A stretch of DNA of 64,000 nucleotides, taken from contig NZ_CP129016.1 of assembly GCF_020524085.2 (NCBI RefSeq), positions 2,536,001-2,600,000 of the forward strand, given 5' to 3'. Below the pieces are notes generated by a model that was given only the letters and a program-made list of their open reading frames with translations, was not told where the DNA came from and searched no databases. The stretch comes from Halobacillus litoralis (lineage in GTDB: Bacteria; Bacillota; Bacilli; Bacillales; Halobacillaceae). Position 1 is the stretch's first letter. Each line of letters opens with the position of its first letter. Positions 8,611 through 17,875 of this stretch are shown one piece after another. The translations under genes and the position numbers were made by a program.

Positions 8611-9937
8611 TCGCTTCAAGAAAGAGTTAGATCAATACATAGGTGAATTTCCTCTATTGAAGGAAGAGGACAGGACGAACTTTTTCGAAAGTATTCATGA
8701 TGGGAAACAGTATAAAAAGAAAGGAAGGTTAAAAAAATGGATAACTTCCATTTTGGTGTCCTTAGTGATCCTTTTTTCTGCTGGAGTTGCCGCGGCTTAT
8801 ACTCCTTTTATCAACAATTTAGTATCATTAGTCAGTCCTGAAACAGCTTTGCTATTGAAACCTATTGAAGAAACGACTGTGTATAACGACATCAAGATGG
8901 AGACAGTTGCTGCTATTAGCGATGATGAAATGGCAGTCATCTATGTAACACTACAAGATTTGTCTGGAGATCGTATTGACTCGACCCTTGACCTTTATAA
9001 CTTCTCAATGAGTGGTGCTCAAATGTTCAACAGCCAGGTTGTTGCTTTTGATGAAAAGACGAAAACAGCCACACTTAGAATTCAGGCGAATGGTGGAGAG
9101 GAACTCAACGGAGAAAAGGTTAATTTTCAAATTCAGTCATTCTTAAGTCACAAAGAAACACATGCATTTGAAGAACGATACATTTCCTCTCTCTTAAAAG
9201 AAGAAGCACAGGATACAGTATCACTCGATATGAACAATATACCTGGCGGGGGAGGCGAGTTGTATCGCTCGTTAAAGAGCCAAAAAACGATACAGGTTCT
9301 CCAACCCAAACCCTCAAATACCATGATTTTTAACAATGATTTTATGGAAGTAATGAATGTTGGAGTCATTGAAGATCGTTTACATGTTCAAGTTCGTTGG
9401 AACGAGGGATATGTTGATAGTCACGGTCAGTTAACACTTACAGATCAGACGGGGAGTAGTATGAAGTCCTCCAGTGTCCATTTTGGGTTTGATGGGAGCA
9501 AACCTACTTATGGCAGAGAATACACGGAGTACATTTTTAAGATAGGTAGTGATGACCATTTGAATTATGAACTAAGCGGTAATTTTGTGACATCAGGGTT
9601 ATATGAAGAAGGAGATTGGAGTACAACATTCAAATTACAATCAGAAGAATCATCATTGTTAGAAACGAAATTTGAAATGAGCCTGGGAGGGTGGACATCT
9701 AATCAATTAACGATTCATCCATTAGGAGTAACACTTCAGGGAGAAGGAGCCTTCAGTGAAGGAAACAAACCAAAGGTAGATATCAAGCTTAAAAATGATG
9801 AGATTGTGGCGCTTCATTCAAGTAAAGCCATTAACAAAAACGGACAGGTTATCATGAAGTTTGAGTCAGATCTACCTTTGAACCTTATAGAAATTGAGTC
9901 AGTAATTATTAATGGTACTGAAAAAATAATCAAGTAG
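8603..9937 (+). CDS. DUF4179 membrane protein, probable anti-sigma/signal-sensing partner
   Basis: 444 aa: a short cytoplasmic N-terminus (about 1-44), one transmembrane segment ('WITSILVSLVILFSAGVAAAY', about 45-66), then a large extracytoplasmic region beginning with the DUF4179 domain ('SDDEMAVIYVTLQDLSGDRID') and ending in beta-rich repeats. This layout, directly after an ECF sigma gene with overlapping ends, is typical of DUF4179 anti-sigma-like proteins. GGGGGAG precedes the ATG. Sequestration of the sigma factor is an inference. Confidence 0.8.
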   Translation: MNNRFKKELDQYIGEFPLLKEEDRTNFFESIHDGKQYKKKGRLKKWITSILVSLVILFSAGVAAAYTPFINNLVSLVSPETALLLKPIEETTVYNDIKMETVAAISDDEMAVIYVTLQDLSGDRIDSTLDLYNFSMSGAQMFNSQVVAFDEKTKTATLRIQANGGEELNGEKVNFQIQSFLSHKETHAFEERYISSLLKEEAQDTVSLDMNNIPGGGGELYRSLKSQKTIQVLQPKPSNTMIFNNDFMEVMNVGVIEDRLHVQVRWNEGYVDSHGQLTLTDQTGSSMKSSSVHFGFDGSKPTYGREYTEYIFKIGSDDHLNYELSGNFVTSGLYEEGDWSTTFKLQSEESSLLETKFEMSLGGWTSNQLTIHPLGVTLQGEGAFSEGNKPKVDIKLKNDEIVALHSSKAINKNGQVIMKFESDLPLNLIEIESVIINGTEKIIK

Positions 9938-9956
9938 TACGAACGAAGAAAGATAA

Positions 9957-9986
9957 AGAGCCAAGTTTTAGCTTGGCTCTTTTTTA
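9957..9986 (+). terminator. Terminator of the sigma/DUF4179 operon
   Basis: AGAGCCAAG / CTTGGCTCT stem with TTTTA loop and TTTTTTAT tail, 20 bases after the stop at 9937. Confidence 0.9.
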
Positions 9987-10155
9987 TCTGAAATTCTGCG
10001 ATAATGGCTAACTTCAAACTAGGTTGGCATAGTTAACTGGATAAAACACTGAAGAACTAGGACCTTTCCTTTTGAAAAGATCTTGAATCTTTTTTTGAAT
10101 CATGAGAGATGTTTTATTCTATTTAAAAAGGAAGGAGTTCTTTTTGTATTTCACT

Positions 10156-10218
10156 TTGACAAGCCCTAACCCTTCACTTATAATGATAATCGTTATCAAT
10201 GAAAACGGTTATCAATAA
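10156..10218 (+). promoter_or_regulatory. Sigma-A promoter overlapped by a Fur box
   Basis: TTGACA (10156-10161) and TATAAT (10179-10184) are spaced by exactly 17 bases. The Fur-type dyad TGATAATCGTTATCA (10184-10198) starts on the last base of the -10 box, and a second half-site (GGTTATCA) lies at about 10208. A repressor bound here would block initiation, so the iron permease gene downstream should be induced when iron is scarce. Confidence 0.9.
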
Positions 10219-10244
10219 TTTTATAGAGTGGAAGGGTTGGGAAT

Positions 10245-12653
10245 ATGAAGCGCTGTCTATCAAGTTTCATCCTCGTATTATTACTATTTATACTTACACC
10301 TAACGTGACTGGTGCAACAACCAGTCAGCCAGTTCAAGGTTTGCTTGTTCCGGTAGAAGAAGCGATGACTTATGCAAAGGCAGGTCAAACGACCGAAGCA
10401 GAACAAGAATTATCTGAATTTCATGAGAAGTGGGAAGAGGTTGAAGAGCAAATAGAAGAGTCTTCTCCAGAAGATTATGAAAAAATTGAGTCTGCAATGG
10501 TCAAAGCGGAAGCTCTGGCGCAAAGTGAGAATGCTGAAAAGTTAAGCGAGGCATTAGAAGCTTTGGAAGGAACGCTAAGGTCTTATGGAACAGAGGAAAG
10601 TGAGTCTTTCCGAAATGCCCCAGGAGCTAAAGCGCTTCTAGGATACGCACATGAGCTGGAAGAAGCGAAAGAGTCCGTCGAGTCAGGCGAATGGAAACTG
10701 GCGAAGCAAGAGTATGAGGAATTCCATGAAGGCTGGGAAGGCGTAGAGGATTCCGTTCGTGAAACGGACGCGGAAGCGTATGAAGCGATCGAAACGAATA
10801 TGAGCTTGGCACAGGCTTCCCTGGATGCTGGGTCTGATCCTGAGAAAGCGGAAAAGAACCTGGAGAAACTGATCGAATCGATTGATGGCTATGCCAAAGT
10901 GGACGAGGAACCAGCTTCTACCACAAAAGCCCCAGGAGCTAAAGCGCTTCTAGGATACGCACATGAGCTAGAAGAAGCGAAAGAGTCCGTCGAGTCAGGC
11001 GAATGGAAACTGGCGAAGCAAGAGTATGAGGAATTCCATGAAGGCTGGGAAGGCGTAGAGGATTCCGTTCGTGAAACGGACGCGGAAGCGTATGAAGCGA
11101 TCGAAACAAATATGAGCTTGGCACAGGCTTCCCTGGATGCTGGGTCTGATACTGAGAAAGCGGAAAAGAACCTAGAGAAACTGATCGAATCGATTGATGG
11201 CTATGCCAAAGTGGACGAGGAACCAGCTTCTACCACAAAAGCCCCAGGAGCTAAAGCGCTTCTAGGATACGCACATGAGCTAGAAGAAGCGAAAGAGTCC
11301 GTCGAGTCAGGCGAATGGAATGTGGCGAAGCAAGAGTATGAGGAATTCCATGAAGGCTGGGAAGGCGTAGAGGATTCCGTTCGTGAAACGGACGCGGAAG
11401 CGTATGAGGCGATCGAAACAAATATGGGATTGGCACAGGCTTCCCTGAATGCTGGATCCGATGCTGAAAAAGCAGAAAAAAATCTGGAGAAATTGATTGA
11501 GTCCATTCGGGCGTATGCAGAAGGTGAAGAGTCGGAAGCTGCTGGAGTTCCAGAACAAAAAGGAATCTCTACTTTAGTTTCTATCCTAGGTGAAGTTCAG
11601 ACAGCGATAGATTCTGGTGAAGCGGGATCAGCTGCTTTAGAGATGGAAGAATTCATATCTGTATGGCCGAGTATCGAAGGTGAAGTGAATACAAGATCTG
11701 TAGCGGTATATGAATCGATAGAAAACCAGATGACAGAAGCGCTTGGTCTACTATCCTCCACCCCTCCGAAAACAGAACAAGCACAGGAAGTTGTGGCCGA
11801 TATGAAAAATCAACTGACTTCTGTTGCTGAAGAGTCGAGCTATACGATGTGGGATGCAGCAATCATTCTGCTGCGGGAAGGTTTGGAAATCATTCTCGTT
11901 CTGTCTGCACTGCTGGCCTTCTTGAAATCAAGTGGAAATGAGAACAAAAGAAAGTGGATTTGGGGCGGCGCTGGAGCAGGTGTCGTAGCTAGTATCGGTC
12001 TGGCATTTATACTCACTTCAATTGTTTCCGCAACGGTATCTGCAGAGAACCGGGAGTTCATGGAAGGTATTACGGGACTGATAGCCGTTGTCCTCATGTT
12101 CACGGTAGGAGCTTGGCTGCATAAGAAATCCAATATTGAAAGTTGGAATTCGTTCATCCGTGAATCTGTAGGGTCGGCGATTGCCAAAGGAAGTTTATGG
12201 TCTTTGGCTGGTGTAGCATTCATAACTGTCGTTCGTGAAGGGGCGGAGACGATCATTTTCTATATGGGGATCATTTCTGATATTTCCATGGTCAGCTTCT
12301 TCACAGGCCTTGGAGTCGCGATCCTTATCCTTGTGGTCTTAGGGGTAGCCATTATGTACTTTAGTGTGAAAGTACCCGTGCGCGCGCTGTTTCTTGGCAT
12401 TACCGTGCTCATCTACTACTTGGCGTTCAAATTTACAGGTGAAAGTTTGCATGCCTTACAAGTCGTAGACAAACTTCCAGCGCACACTATTTCTGGTTTC
12501 CCAGAGGCTAACTTCTTAGGAATGTATCCGACTTGGGAAACAACGATTGCTCAAGCTGTTCTGCTTGCTATGATTGTCTTGCAGACGGTTCGTACAAAGA
12601 AAAATAATGAGTCTGCTTCGGAGCGAACGACTGCAAAAAAAGTGGCTCAATAA
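10245..12653 (+). CDS. FTR1/EfeU-family iron permease with five N-terminal extracellular repeats
   Basis: 802 aa. A signal peptide (about 1-24) is followed by an extracytoplasmic region to about residue 525, then seven or so membrane helices. Two FTR1 iron-binding motifs are present: 'LLREGLEIILVL' at the first helix and 'TVVREGAETIIF' further on. The outer region holds a divergent module (about 33-117), three near-identical 104-residue modules (from about 125, 229 and 333) each with 'EYEEFHEGWEGVEDSV' and 'EAYEAIETNM', and a divergent fifth (about 440-525). No separate EfeO or EfeB gene follows, so these helical acidic modules may take the EfeO-like iron-capture role (inference). A Fur box controls it. 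Confidence 0.9.
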   Translation: MKRCLSSFILVLLLFILTPNVTGATTSQPVQGLLVPVEEAMTYAKAGQTTEAEQELSEFHEKWEEVEEQIEESSPEDYEKIESAMVKAEALAQSENAEKLSEALEALEGTLRSYGTEESESFRNAPGAKALLGYAHELEEAKESVESGEWKLAKQEYEEFHEGWEGVEDSVRETDAEAYEAIETNMSLAQASLDAGSDPEKAEKNLEKLIESIDGYAKVDEEPASTTKAPGAKALLGYAHELEEAKESVESGEWKLAKQEYEEFHEGWEGVEDSVRETDAEAYEAIETNMSLAQASLDAGSDTEKAEKNLEKLIESIDGYAKVDEEPASTTKAPGAKALLGYAHELEEAKESVESGEWNVAKQEYEEFHEGWEGVEDSVRETDAEAYEAIETNMGLAQASLNAGSDAEKAEKNLEKLIESIRAYAEGEESEAAGVPEQKGISTLVSILGEVQTAIDSGEAGSAALEMEEFISVWPSIEGEVNTRSVAVYESIENQMTEALGLLSSTPPKTEQAQEVVADMKNQLTSVAEESSYTMWDAAIILLREGLEIILVLSALLAFLKSSGNENKRKWIWGGAGAGVVASIGLAFILTSIVSATVSAENREFMEGITGLIAVVLMFTVGAWLHKKSNIESWNSFIRESVGSAIAKGSLWSLAGVAFITVVREGAETIIFYMGIISDISMVSFFTGLGVAILILVVLGVAIMYFSVKVPVRALFLGITVLIYYLAFKFTGESLHALQVVDKLPAHTISGFPEANFLGMYPTWETTIAQAVLLAMIVLQTVRTKKNNESASERTTAKKVAQ
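10617..11510 (+). repeat. Three tandem 312-bp coding repeats
   Basis: Units start at 10617, 10929 and 11241 with exact 312-bp spacing and are almost identical at DNA level, including third codon positions. The third unit drifts in its last part (after about 11420). This indicates recent duplication or gene conversion within the iron permease gene. Confidence 0.95.
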
Positions 12654-12676
12654 TCACAAAGACTATACGATCAGAG

Positions 12677-12710
12677 GGTGCCCGCAGAATATGCTAGGGC
12701 ACCTTTTCTG
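12677..12710 (+). terminator. Terminator of the iron permease gene
   Basis: GGTGCCC / GGGCACC stem with 13-nt loop followed by TTTTCTG. Confidence 0.75.
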
Positions 12711-12917
12711 TTTGAATTTGAATCTATGAGAGTCATTCATATTTTATACATATTCGAGTCATAAACAAACGTGGGCGTTTGTGTAATAAGCAAAAACCTC
12801 CAAAAATGACTTCTGTAAAATTGGAAGTCCTTTTTATGGAAAGTATTAACACTAAACTTTAGCAGAGCCAAAAAAAAACGACTTTCTCGTTAAGAGACGG
12901 TCGGTTTTAAAGGTTTC

Positions 12918-13227
12918 TTATGCTTGAGTATTCTTCTTAGTAAATCGATTTCCAATGGTTACAGCAAGCGCTGCGAGGACAAGAAGTAATCCATTGCCCA
13001 CGATGACAAGACCTATCATTATTCCATACACCATACCCCAACCACCACTTGACTGCATCATAATGATACCCGTTAAAAGGCCAAGTATAACACCCGCAAT
13101 TGCCAGTAGAAGACCGGAAACCCATAAACGAAAACGTCCAGTTCTATACCACTTAATGGCGTAAAAGTTTGCTAGGACTAATAAAAAAAAAGAGAATGAT
13201 ATTAAGCGCTCCATCCAGATCGTTCAT
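12918..13227 (-). CDS. Small membrane protein (about 102 aa), frameshift in a 9-base homopolymer
   Basis: The reading frame from 13214 encodes three hydrophobic segments, but the only good ribosome binding site (AGGAGGG) serves an ATG at 13227 in another frame. The two frames join perfectly if the A9 run at 13183-13191 (T9 in the gene) has eight bases, giving 'MNDLDGALNIILFFLLVLAN'. So the gene probably starts at 13227. It could be a sequencing slip or, since a nine-base run near the start is a slippage hot spot, a phase-variable switch. Function unknown. Confidence 0.6.
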
Positions 13228-13235
13228 GAAATCCC

Positions 13236-13542
13236 TCCTAAATAAAATCCTATGTTTAATATAATGTATATAGGAAAATTTTCCAAATAAACTTTTACTG
13301 CACGAAATGACATTAGTAGTACTGTTTTTAATACCTGGGATTTCTGTTGGGGTGGATACCGGGTTATATCGTGTATGTCCTCTTTCATTCGATTCTTACA
13401 TAATCGGGGGGCTTATCTGCAGTAAAGATAAGTCTCTTTTTAGTGAAAAAGGTTTGAGTTCCTGGATTTGATTTGAAATAATTGGAATTATGTATAGGGT
13501 TACTGAATCAATAAACACGCGACCATTAATTAAGGAGGCACT
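13236..13542. other. Intergenic stretch with a divergent repeat copy and a hairpin
   Basis: No gene seen. ATTCGATTCTTACATAATCGG followed by GGGGCTTATCT at about 13388-13418 resembles a degenerate copy of the dispersed repeat. CTTATCT/AGATAAG (13412-13432) plus TCTCTTTTT could act as a terminator. Confidence 0.45.
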
Positions 13543-13820
13543 ATGAAGAAAAGATTATTAGCTATATCAGTAATTGTTAACCTGTTTTTTACTTGATCAA
13601 CGTACTTGCTGGTTTCGGAATCAGGTTGTCCAGTGTAATGAATGTTGTCTTGGGATTGATATTTGTAGTAAGCATTTTGGGGTCAATATTTTTCCTGATA
13701 CGAGCTAAACAACATTCAGGCTATCACCCTTATCTTTCACTTACGGTGCTTACATTAAGTATCGCTTCCTTTGGATGGTTTGCTTTTATTAATTATTTAT
13801 CATTAATCATGGGAGTGTAA
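13543..13820 (+). CDS. Small membrane protein (about 92 aa), frameshift in a T run
   Basis: AAGGAGG leads to ATG 13543, whose frame stops after 16 codons ('MKKRLLAISVIVNLFF'). One more T in the T6 run at 13585-13590 joins it to the frame that continues as 'YLINVLAGFGIRLSSVMN'. The restored product has three hydrophobic segments and resembles no family I can name. Because the start signal is excellent, I treat it as one gene with a single indel. Confidence 0.6.
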
Positions 13821-13838
13821 GGTCTCTTATAAGGTTGG

Positions 13839-13886
13839 GATCTTGAAGTCTAGTATTCAACTATCAGGGGCTTATCTTCAATAAAA
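13839..13886 (+). repeat. Dispersed intergenic repeat, copy 6 (divergent)
   Basis: GATCTTGAAGTCTAGTATTC, then AACTATCAGGGGCTTATCTTCAAT; same order and orientation as the other copies. Confidence 0.55.
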
Positions 13887-13942
13887 CGAAACTAATTATT
13901 GTACCCCAAGCGAATAATATATTTCTTATAGGGAGGAAATTT

Positions 13943-14131
13943 ATGACTTTTTACGTTTTACAAGTGTTGAGAGTCCTAGGGTTTATCATTGTAGGTAGTG
14001 GTCTGATTTTTCATATGCAAAGGACTTATGACATCGTGATCAATGGAATGTTATTAGGATTAATATTAATTGCGGCCACCACAATTTCTATTGAAAAGTT
14101 TTATGCCATTTATACTAATAGCAAAGAGTGA
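13943..14131 (+). CDS. Small two-helix membrane protein, 62 aa
   Basis: GGGAGGAAATTT precedes ATG 13943. The product has two hydrophobic segments (about residues 4-24 and 32-48) joined by 'HMQRTYDIVING', with a charged tail. No family recognised. It lies directly after a repeat copy, like its neighbours. Confidence 0.55.
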   Translation: MTFYVLQVLRVLGFIIVGSGLIFHMQRTYDIVINGMLLGLILIAATTISIEKFYAIYTNSKE

Positions 14132-14200
14132 CTATTGGATGTTTATTTAATTGGATGCTTTTTTCATGGATGAAACGAGCATGGTTAGAGGGGGATTCAG

Positions 14201-14742
14201 TTGTTTGATCTTTTCGAGGAGTTGAAATGAGGTAATCGGAAGCAAAGAAATGCATATAGAACCATTAAAGAACTGTGTATATTTGAAGAATTGAGTATGT
14301 ACAATCCTGTGCTTTGTGGGACTATTCCATTGGTATTGACGTAGATCATTCAGATCTGGACATTGTTATGGATGTAAAAGACTTTAAGACCTTTGAAAAA
14401 AAGCTAGTCGATCTTTATGGAAGCAAGCTAGGATTTACCTTGAAAAGAACATGTATAAGAAGTCGAGAAGTTATTAAGGCGAACTTCATGTCTAATAGCT
14501 TTGAATTAGAGTTGTTTGGTCAAGACCAACCTATTTATTGTCAGAACGCGTATTTACATATGATTATTGAATATAAACTTTTGAAAGATCATCCGTCCCT
14601 TAAAGATAAAGTGATTGAACTTAAAAGACAGGGGTATAAGACTGAACCCGCATTCTGTGAGCTATTGGGTATTGCTGGGGATCCATATGAGGGTTTGGTT
14701 CAACATGGAATTAAAGAAGGATTGATTAATCTGGATGGCTGA
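14201..14742 (+). pseudogene. DUF4269-type nucleotidyltransferase-like gene with an internal stop and a frameshift
   Basis: The intact second part (from about 14314) carries 'GIDVDHSDLDIVMDV', 'FELELFGQDQPIYCQNAYLH' and 'KTEPAFCELLGIAGDPYEGL', the signature order of DUF4269 (nucleotidyltransferase-fold) proteins. The missing N-terminus is found upstream: 'LFDLFEELK', a TGA at 14228-14230, 'GNRKQRNAYRTIKELCIFEEL' in two halves, then 'YNPVLCGTIP'. After this one base must be added at CC 14327-14328. A GAGGGGG ribosome binding site precedes TTG 14201. With both a stop and a frameshift it is probably a real pseudogene. Confidence 0.7.
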
Positions 14743-14797
14743 AGTTTTTTTATACTGGAGAGTTTTCCATTCACTTCAAATGGTATTAGTACAATAG

Positions 14798-14845
14798 AAA
14801 AGCGTATGAAATCAAGATTTAACAATCTGGTTTCATACGCTTTTT
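14798..14845. terminator. Bidirectional terminator
   Basis: A 14-bp perfect stem (AAAAGCGTATGAAA / TTTCATACGCTTTT) with a 19-nt loop lies between converging genes. Each strand has a T-rich end. Confidence 0.85.
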
Positions 14846-14898
14846 CACTTTTAGTTAGAAATGTGAAACAGGACTTTTAACCAAGCTTCTTTTTCATA

Positions 14899-16032
14899 TT
14901 ATTGAACAGCAGCCTGTACGTCGATTACTCCGTTTCCATAATAGAAGGAATCACCAAGAGGAACAGCTGTGTCAATCAATGTCTGACGGATCTGATCATT
15001 CGTCATAGTTGGATCATCTGCTAATAGTAAAGCAGCTGCCCCTGCGACATGCGGGCTTGCCATGGAAGTACCATTATAGCGATCATAATCATTACCTGGG
15101 ACAGAACTTAAAATATCAACACCAGGAGCCATCACTTCAAGTTCTTCTCCAACACTGGAAAATGAGGCTCTATTATTGGCACCGTCTACAGCACCGACAG
15201 CCATGGCTGCTGCATATTTTGCAGGATAACCGATGGTGTTTTTCTTCCCTCTAGACCCTTCATTACCAGCGGCAACTACGACCAATAAGCCTTGATCATC
15301 AGCATTGTTTACTGCTTGTTCTAGAGTGGCCGAACCACGGCTTCCTCCAAGACTCATGTTAATGATGTCCATGTCATTGCTAATGGCCCACTCAATTCCT
15401 TGAGCAATTCCACTGTAAGAACCGCTGCCTTCACTGCTTAATACTTTAACGGCATAGAGCTCAGTAGATGGTGCTACACCAAGCACACCTAGTGTATTAT
15501 CCACACCTGCAACCGTTCCAGCTACGTGGGTACCATGACCATTTCCATCCACTAAGGCGTTAGGTTCACCGCTGACAAAACTCTCTCCGCCAGTTACGTT
15601 CAAGTCTTCATGTGCTCCATCAATACCAGAGTCCAGGATGGCTACCTTTACACCATTTCCAGTCGTTCCTTGAGCTTGGACATCATCTGCATTAATGTGT
15701 GAGATTCCATAGGGCGTCGTTTGGCTCGTTGCCTGTGCGGTATGATCTTTCTCAACATAGGCGACATTAGGGTTGTTGGATAAGGCTTTTACTGCTTGTT
15801 CCGGCAGCTTGGCATGTACGACATTCATATATTTATATTCATGAAGTACTTTCCCACCCACGCCTTTGACGGCATTTTGGTTCACTTTTGATTTAAAACC
15901 AATTAAGTATTCTTCGACCTGTGCCTTTTGCTCATCCGCTTTTTCAACGGCAGCTTGGGCTATGTTATTGAATGAAAAGACTAAAGCAAACACTAACATA
16001 ATCCCGGCTACTTTCCACATGTGTTTACGCAT
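14899..16032 (-). CDS. Secreted subtilisin-type serine protease (peptidase S8)
   Basis: 377 aa from ATG 16032, chosen because AAGGAGG lies just upstream; a longer frame exists without support. There is a signal peptide (about 1-27, ending 'NNIAQA') and an I9-type propeptide (about 37-97, '[15 protein letters not shown]...VAYVEKD'). The mature S8 domain has catalytic Asp134 ('[10 protein letters not shown]'), His166 ('[11 protein letters not shown]'), oxyanion Asn257 ('AAGNEGS') and Ser323 ('[12 protein letters not shown]'). The size fits an AprE-like extracellular alkaline protease. It is monocistronic. It probably degrades external protein and pairs functionally with the secreted carboxypeptidase at 18.8 kb. 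Confidence 0.95.
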   Translation of the reverse strand: MRKHMWKVAGIMLVFALVFSFNNIAQAAVEKADEQKAQVEEYLIGFKSKVNQNAVKGVGGKVLHEYKYMNVVHAKLPEQAVKALSNNPNVAYVEKDHTAQATSQTTPYGISHINADDVQAQGTTGNGVKVAILDSGIDGAHEDLNVTGGESFVSGEPNALVDGNGHGTHVAGTVAGVDNTLGVLGVAPSTELYAVKVLSSEGSGSYSGIAQGIEWAISNDMDIINMSLGGSRGSATLEQAVNNADDQGLLVVVAAGNEGSRGKKNTIGYPAKYAAAMAVGAVDGANNRASFSSVGEELEVMAPGVDILSSVPGNDYDRYNGTSMASPHVAGAAALLLADDPTMTNDQIRQTLIDTAVPLGDSFYYGNGVIDVQAAVQ

Positions 16033-16173
16033 CGTATTCCTCCTTTGTTTTCTACCCAGAATTAATTTTAAATTCTGAATAGTGTTAATATTACGATAAC
16101 ACATGTGGTGTGACTGGTGTTTGGGAAATACGTATGCAAAAACAGGCGCTTAAAGGGGTTCTGGAGGTGCAGC

Positions 16174-16366
16174 TTGGGCAAGTTGAATCAAGGAATTGTT
16201 TATGAAGCGTCATTAATAGATGATAAGACATGCGAGTTTGGCGTTTTATGGGAAAAAGTATGTAGATTTAACTAGCGAATCTAATAAACGAAAAGAAATT
16301 TCAAAAAACACTGACATTATCTTTTGGAATACATTACCATTAGAAGTACAACAGTATAAGGAGTGA
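16174..16366 (+). CDS. Small unknown protein (about 63 aa), one-base frameshift
   Basis: GGAGGTG precedes TTG 16174, whose frame reads 'GKLNQGIVYEASLIDDKTCE' and onward, then stops. Removing one A from A5 at 16253-16257 joins it to 'YVDLTSESNKRKEISKNTDI' and a stop at 16366, one base before the next gene's ATG. Length arithmetic (193 bases = 64 codons + 1) fits a single inserted base. No family recognised. Confidence 0.45.
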
Positions 16367-17047
16367 ATGGTAGTGAAGAAGCCTAAAGTTATCTTAAATG
16401 TCTTTTCTTCTATAGATGGAAAAATTACAACGGCTCCGAAAAGGGACGTAGCGGAATGGACAGCAGCGGGTATTGATGGAGAAGCCCACGAAGTAACACA
16501 TCAACTATACGATGAGTTAGATTGTGATGGTTTAGTTTCAGGTAGCGAGAGTCTAATCGTATGGGGCGCGAATGGTGTAGAGTTGGAGAAGCCCATTTAC
16601 GAACCAAAAAAATCTAAAGCTTATATTGTATTCGATGGACGGGGGCGCATTGATTGGTCTCAAACAGAGGGATTATTAGTAGTTACCAGGGAAGATGTTT
16701 CGAAAAATTACACACAACAATTAGAAGAAAAGGGTATTCCCTATATTTTGGCAGGTACCGGTGCACACATAGACTTACCTCTAGCTCTACATAAATTACA
16801 CGAATTAGGATATAGAAGATTGGGGCTTAGCGGTGGTGGAGTAATAAATGGAGCATTCTTAAGGCAAGGTCTGATTGATGAAATAAGTTTAGTGATTGCC
16901 CCTTTAGCGATTGGTGGAACGACTACACCTTCGATTTTTGACTCAGAAGATTTAAAAGAATTAAAGGATGCGGCTAGGATAGAATTAAAAAATATGAAAA
17001 CTGTCGGTAATGGATCCGTTTGGCTTCACTATAAAGTAGTGAGTTAA
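16367..17047 (+). CDS. RibD C-terminal / dihydrofolate reductase family protein
   Basis: 226 aa with the RibD_C fold: 'KVILNVFSSIDGKIT' (N-terminal strand and loop), 'DGLVSGSESLIVWGANG', 'LVVTREDVSKNY', 'GYRRLGLSGGGVINGAFLRQ' (NADPH-binding glycine motif) and 'LIDEISLVIAPLAIGG'. It lacks the deaminase domain of RibD, so it is a stand-alone pyrimidine-reductase-like protein of uncertain substrate. AAGGAG precedes the ATG. It directly follows the small frameshifted gene and may be co-transcribed with it. Confidence 0.85.
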   Translation: MVVKKPKVILNVFSSIDGKITTAPKRDVAEWTAAGIDGEAHEVTHQLYDELDCDGLVSGSESLIVWGANGVELEKPIYEPKKSKAYIVFDGRGRIDWSQTEGLLVVTREDVSKNYTQQLEEKGIPYILAGTGAHIDLPLALHKLHELGYRRLGLSGGGVINGAFLRQGLIDEISLVIAPLAIGGTTTPSIFDSEDLKELKDAARIELKNMKTVGNGSVWLHYKVVS

Positions 17048-17184
17048 AAATTTATATTAGAGCATAAAAGTAAATAATGATCTAGGAGATATCTAGAACT
17101 CAAAGGAAATAGCTGCACAGTGGTTATCGTTTAGCCATTTGGTAGAAGATTGCACGGAACGTTTTTCTATAAAGGGGTGAAGTT

Positions 17185-17361
17185 ATGGGTTTTTGGTATT
17201 TTTTAATATTATTTATAGGAATATTTTTAGTTGTTAAAGGGCTGCGTGGGAATAAAAAAATCACCTTGGTAATTATAGGGCTGATAAGTATTTCGTTTTC
17301 AATATTTATGTTTACTCCAGGAAGTGATGAATTCATTGAGGAATTATTTCATTTGAATTAG
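17185..17361 (+). CDS. Small membrane protein, 58 aa
   Basis: AAAGGGGTGAAG precedes ATG 17185. The product has two hydrophobic stretches ('FWYFLILFIGIFLVV' and 'ITLVIIGLISISFSIFMF') separated by a basic loop, and an acidic tail. No family recognised. Confidence 0.6.
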   Translation: MGFWYFLILFIGIFLVVKGLRGNKKITLVIIGLISISFSIFMFTPGSDEFIEELFHLN

Positions 17362-17514
17362 AGTGTGGGAATTGATCGATGACTTATTACCTGACTGTTT
17401 CAGGTGAATTTGTTATAGGTCATACCTATCCCATGAATCCTTTAGCTATAGGAAGAAAGTATAATTAAATACAAAGACAAAATCAGTCCATTTTAATTAA
17501 GAGGGGATCCAGAT

Positions 17515-17580
17515 TATCTCAATATGAGTCTTACACAAACGGGCGATTCTTCATTTAGAGGAATCGTCCTTTCTTTATAC
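17515..17580 (+). repeat. Dispersed intergenic repeat, copy 7 (terminator-bearing)
   Basis: TATCTCAATATGAGTCTTAC, then ACAAACGGGCGATTCTTC...GGAATCGTCC and a T-rich tail. GGCGATTC/GAATCGTC forms a hairpin, as in copies 3 and 9. Confidence 0.7.
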
Positions 17581-17692
17581 TGGGATAGTTTGGGAAATTA
17601 ATCCTTTGGTAATAGAGTTCTATAGGACAGTTTATGGAGAATTCTTATGAAGGATATAGTGGAATGTAAGGCAGTGGGAGATGAAGTTATGT

Positions 17693-17875
17693 ATGAAGAC
17701 GATAATTTTTTTAATCATATTTATTCTAGCGATTACATTCGATAATCAAATCGCTACAATTATTCAAAAAACACTTAATATAAACTCATTTTCAGCAGGA
17801 GTTATTTACGTACTGACAGTTTCAGTGACTTTACTCATAGCTTTACTAATCCACAATAAACGAACGACAAAATAA
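17693..17875 (+). CDS. Small membrane protein, 60 aa
   Basis: GGGAG at 17676 better serves the second ATG (17693) than the one at 17681. Two hydrophobic segments ('IIFLIIFILAITF', 'GVIYVLTVSVTLLIALLI') end in a basic tail 'HNKRTTK'. Topology matches the neighbouring 58- and 62-aa membrane proteins; no family recognised. Confidence 0.5.
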   Translation: MKTIIFLIIFILAITFDNQIATIIQKTLNINSFSAGVIYVLTVSVTLLIALLIHNKRTTK

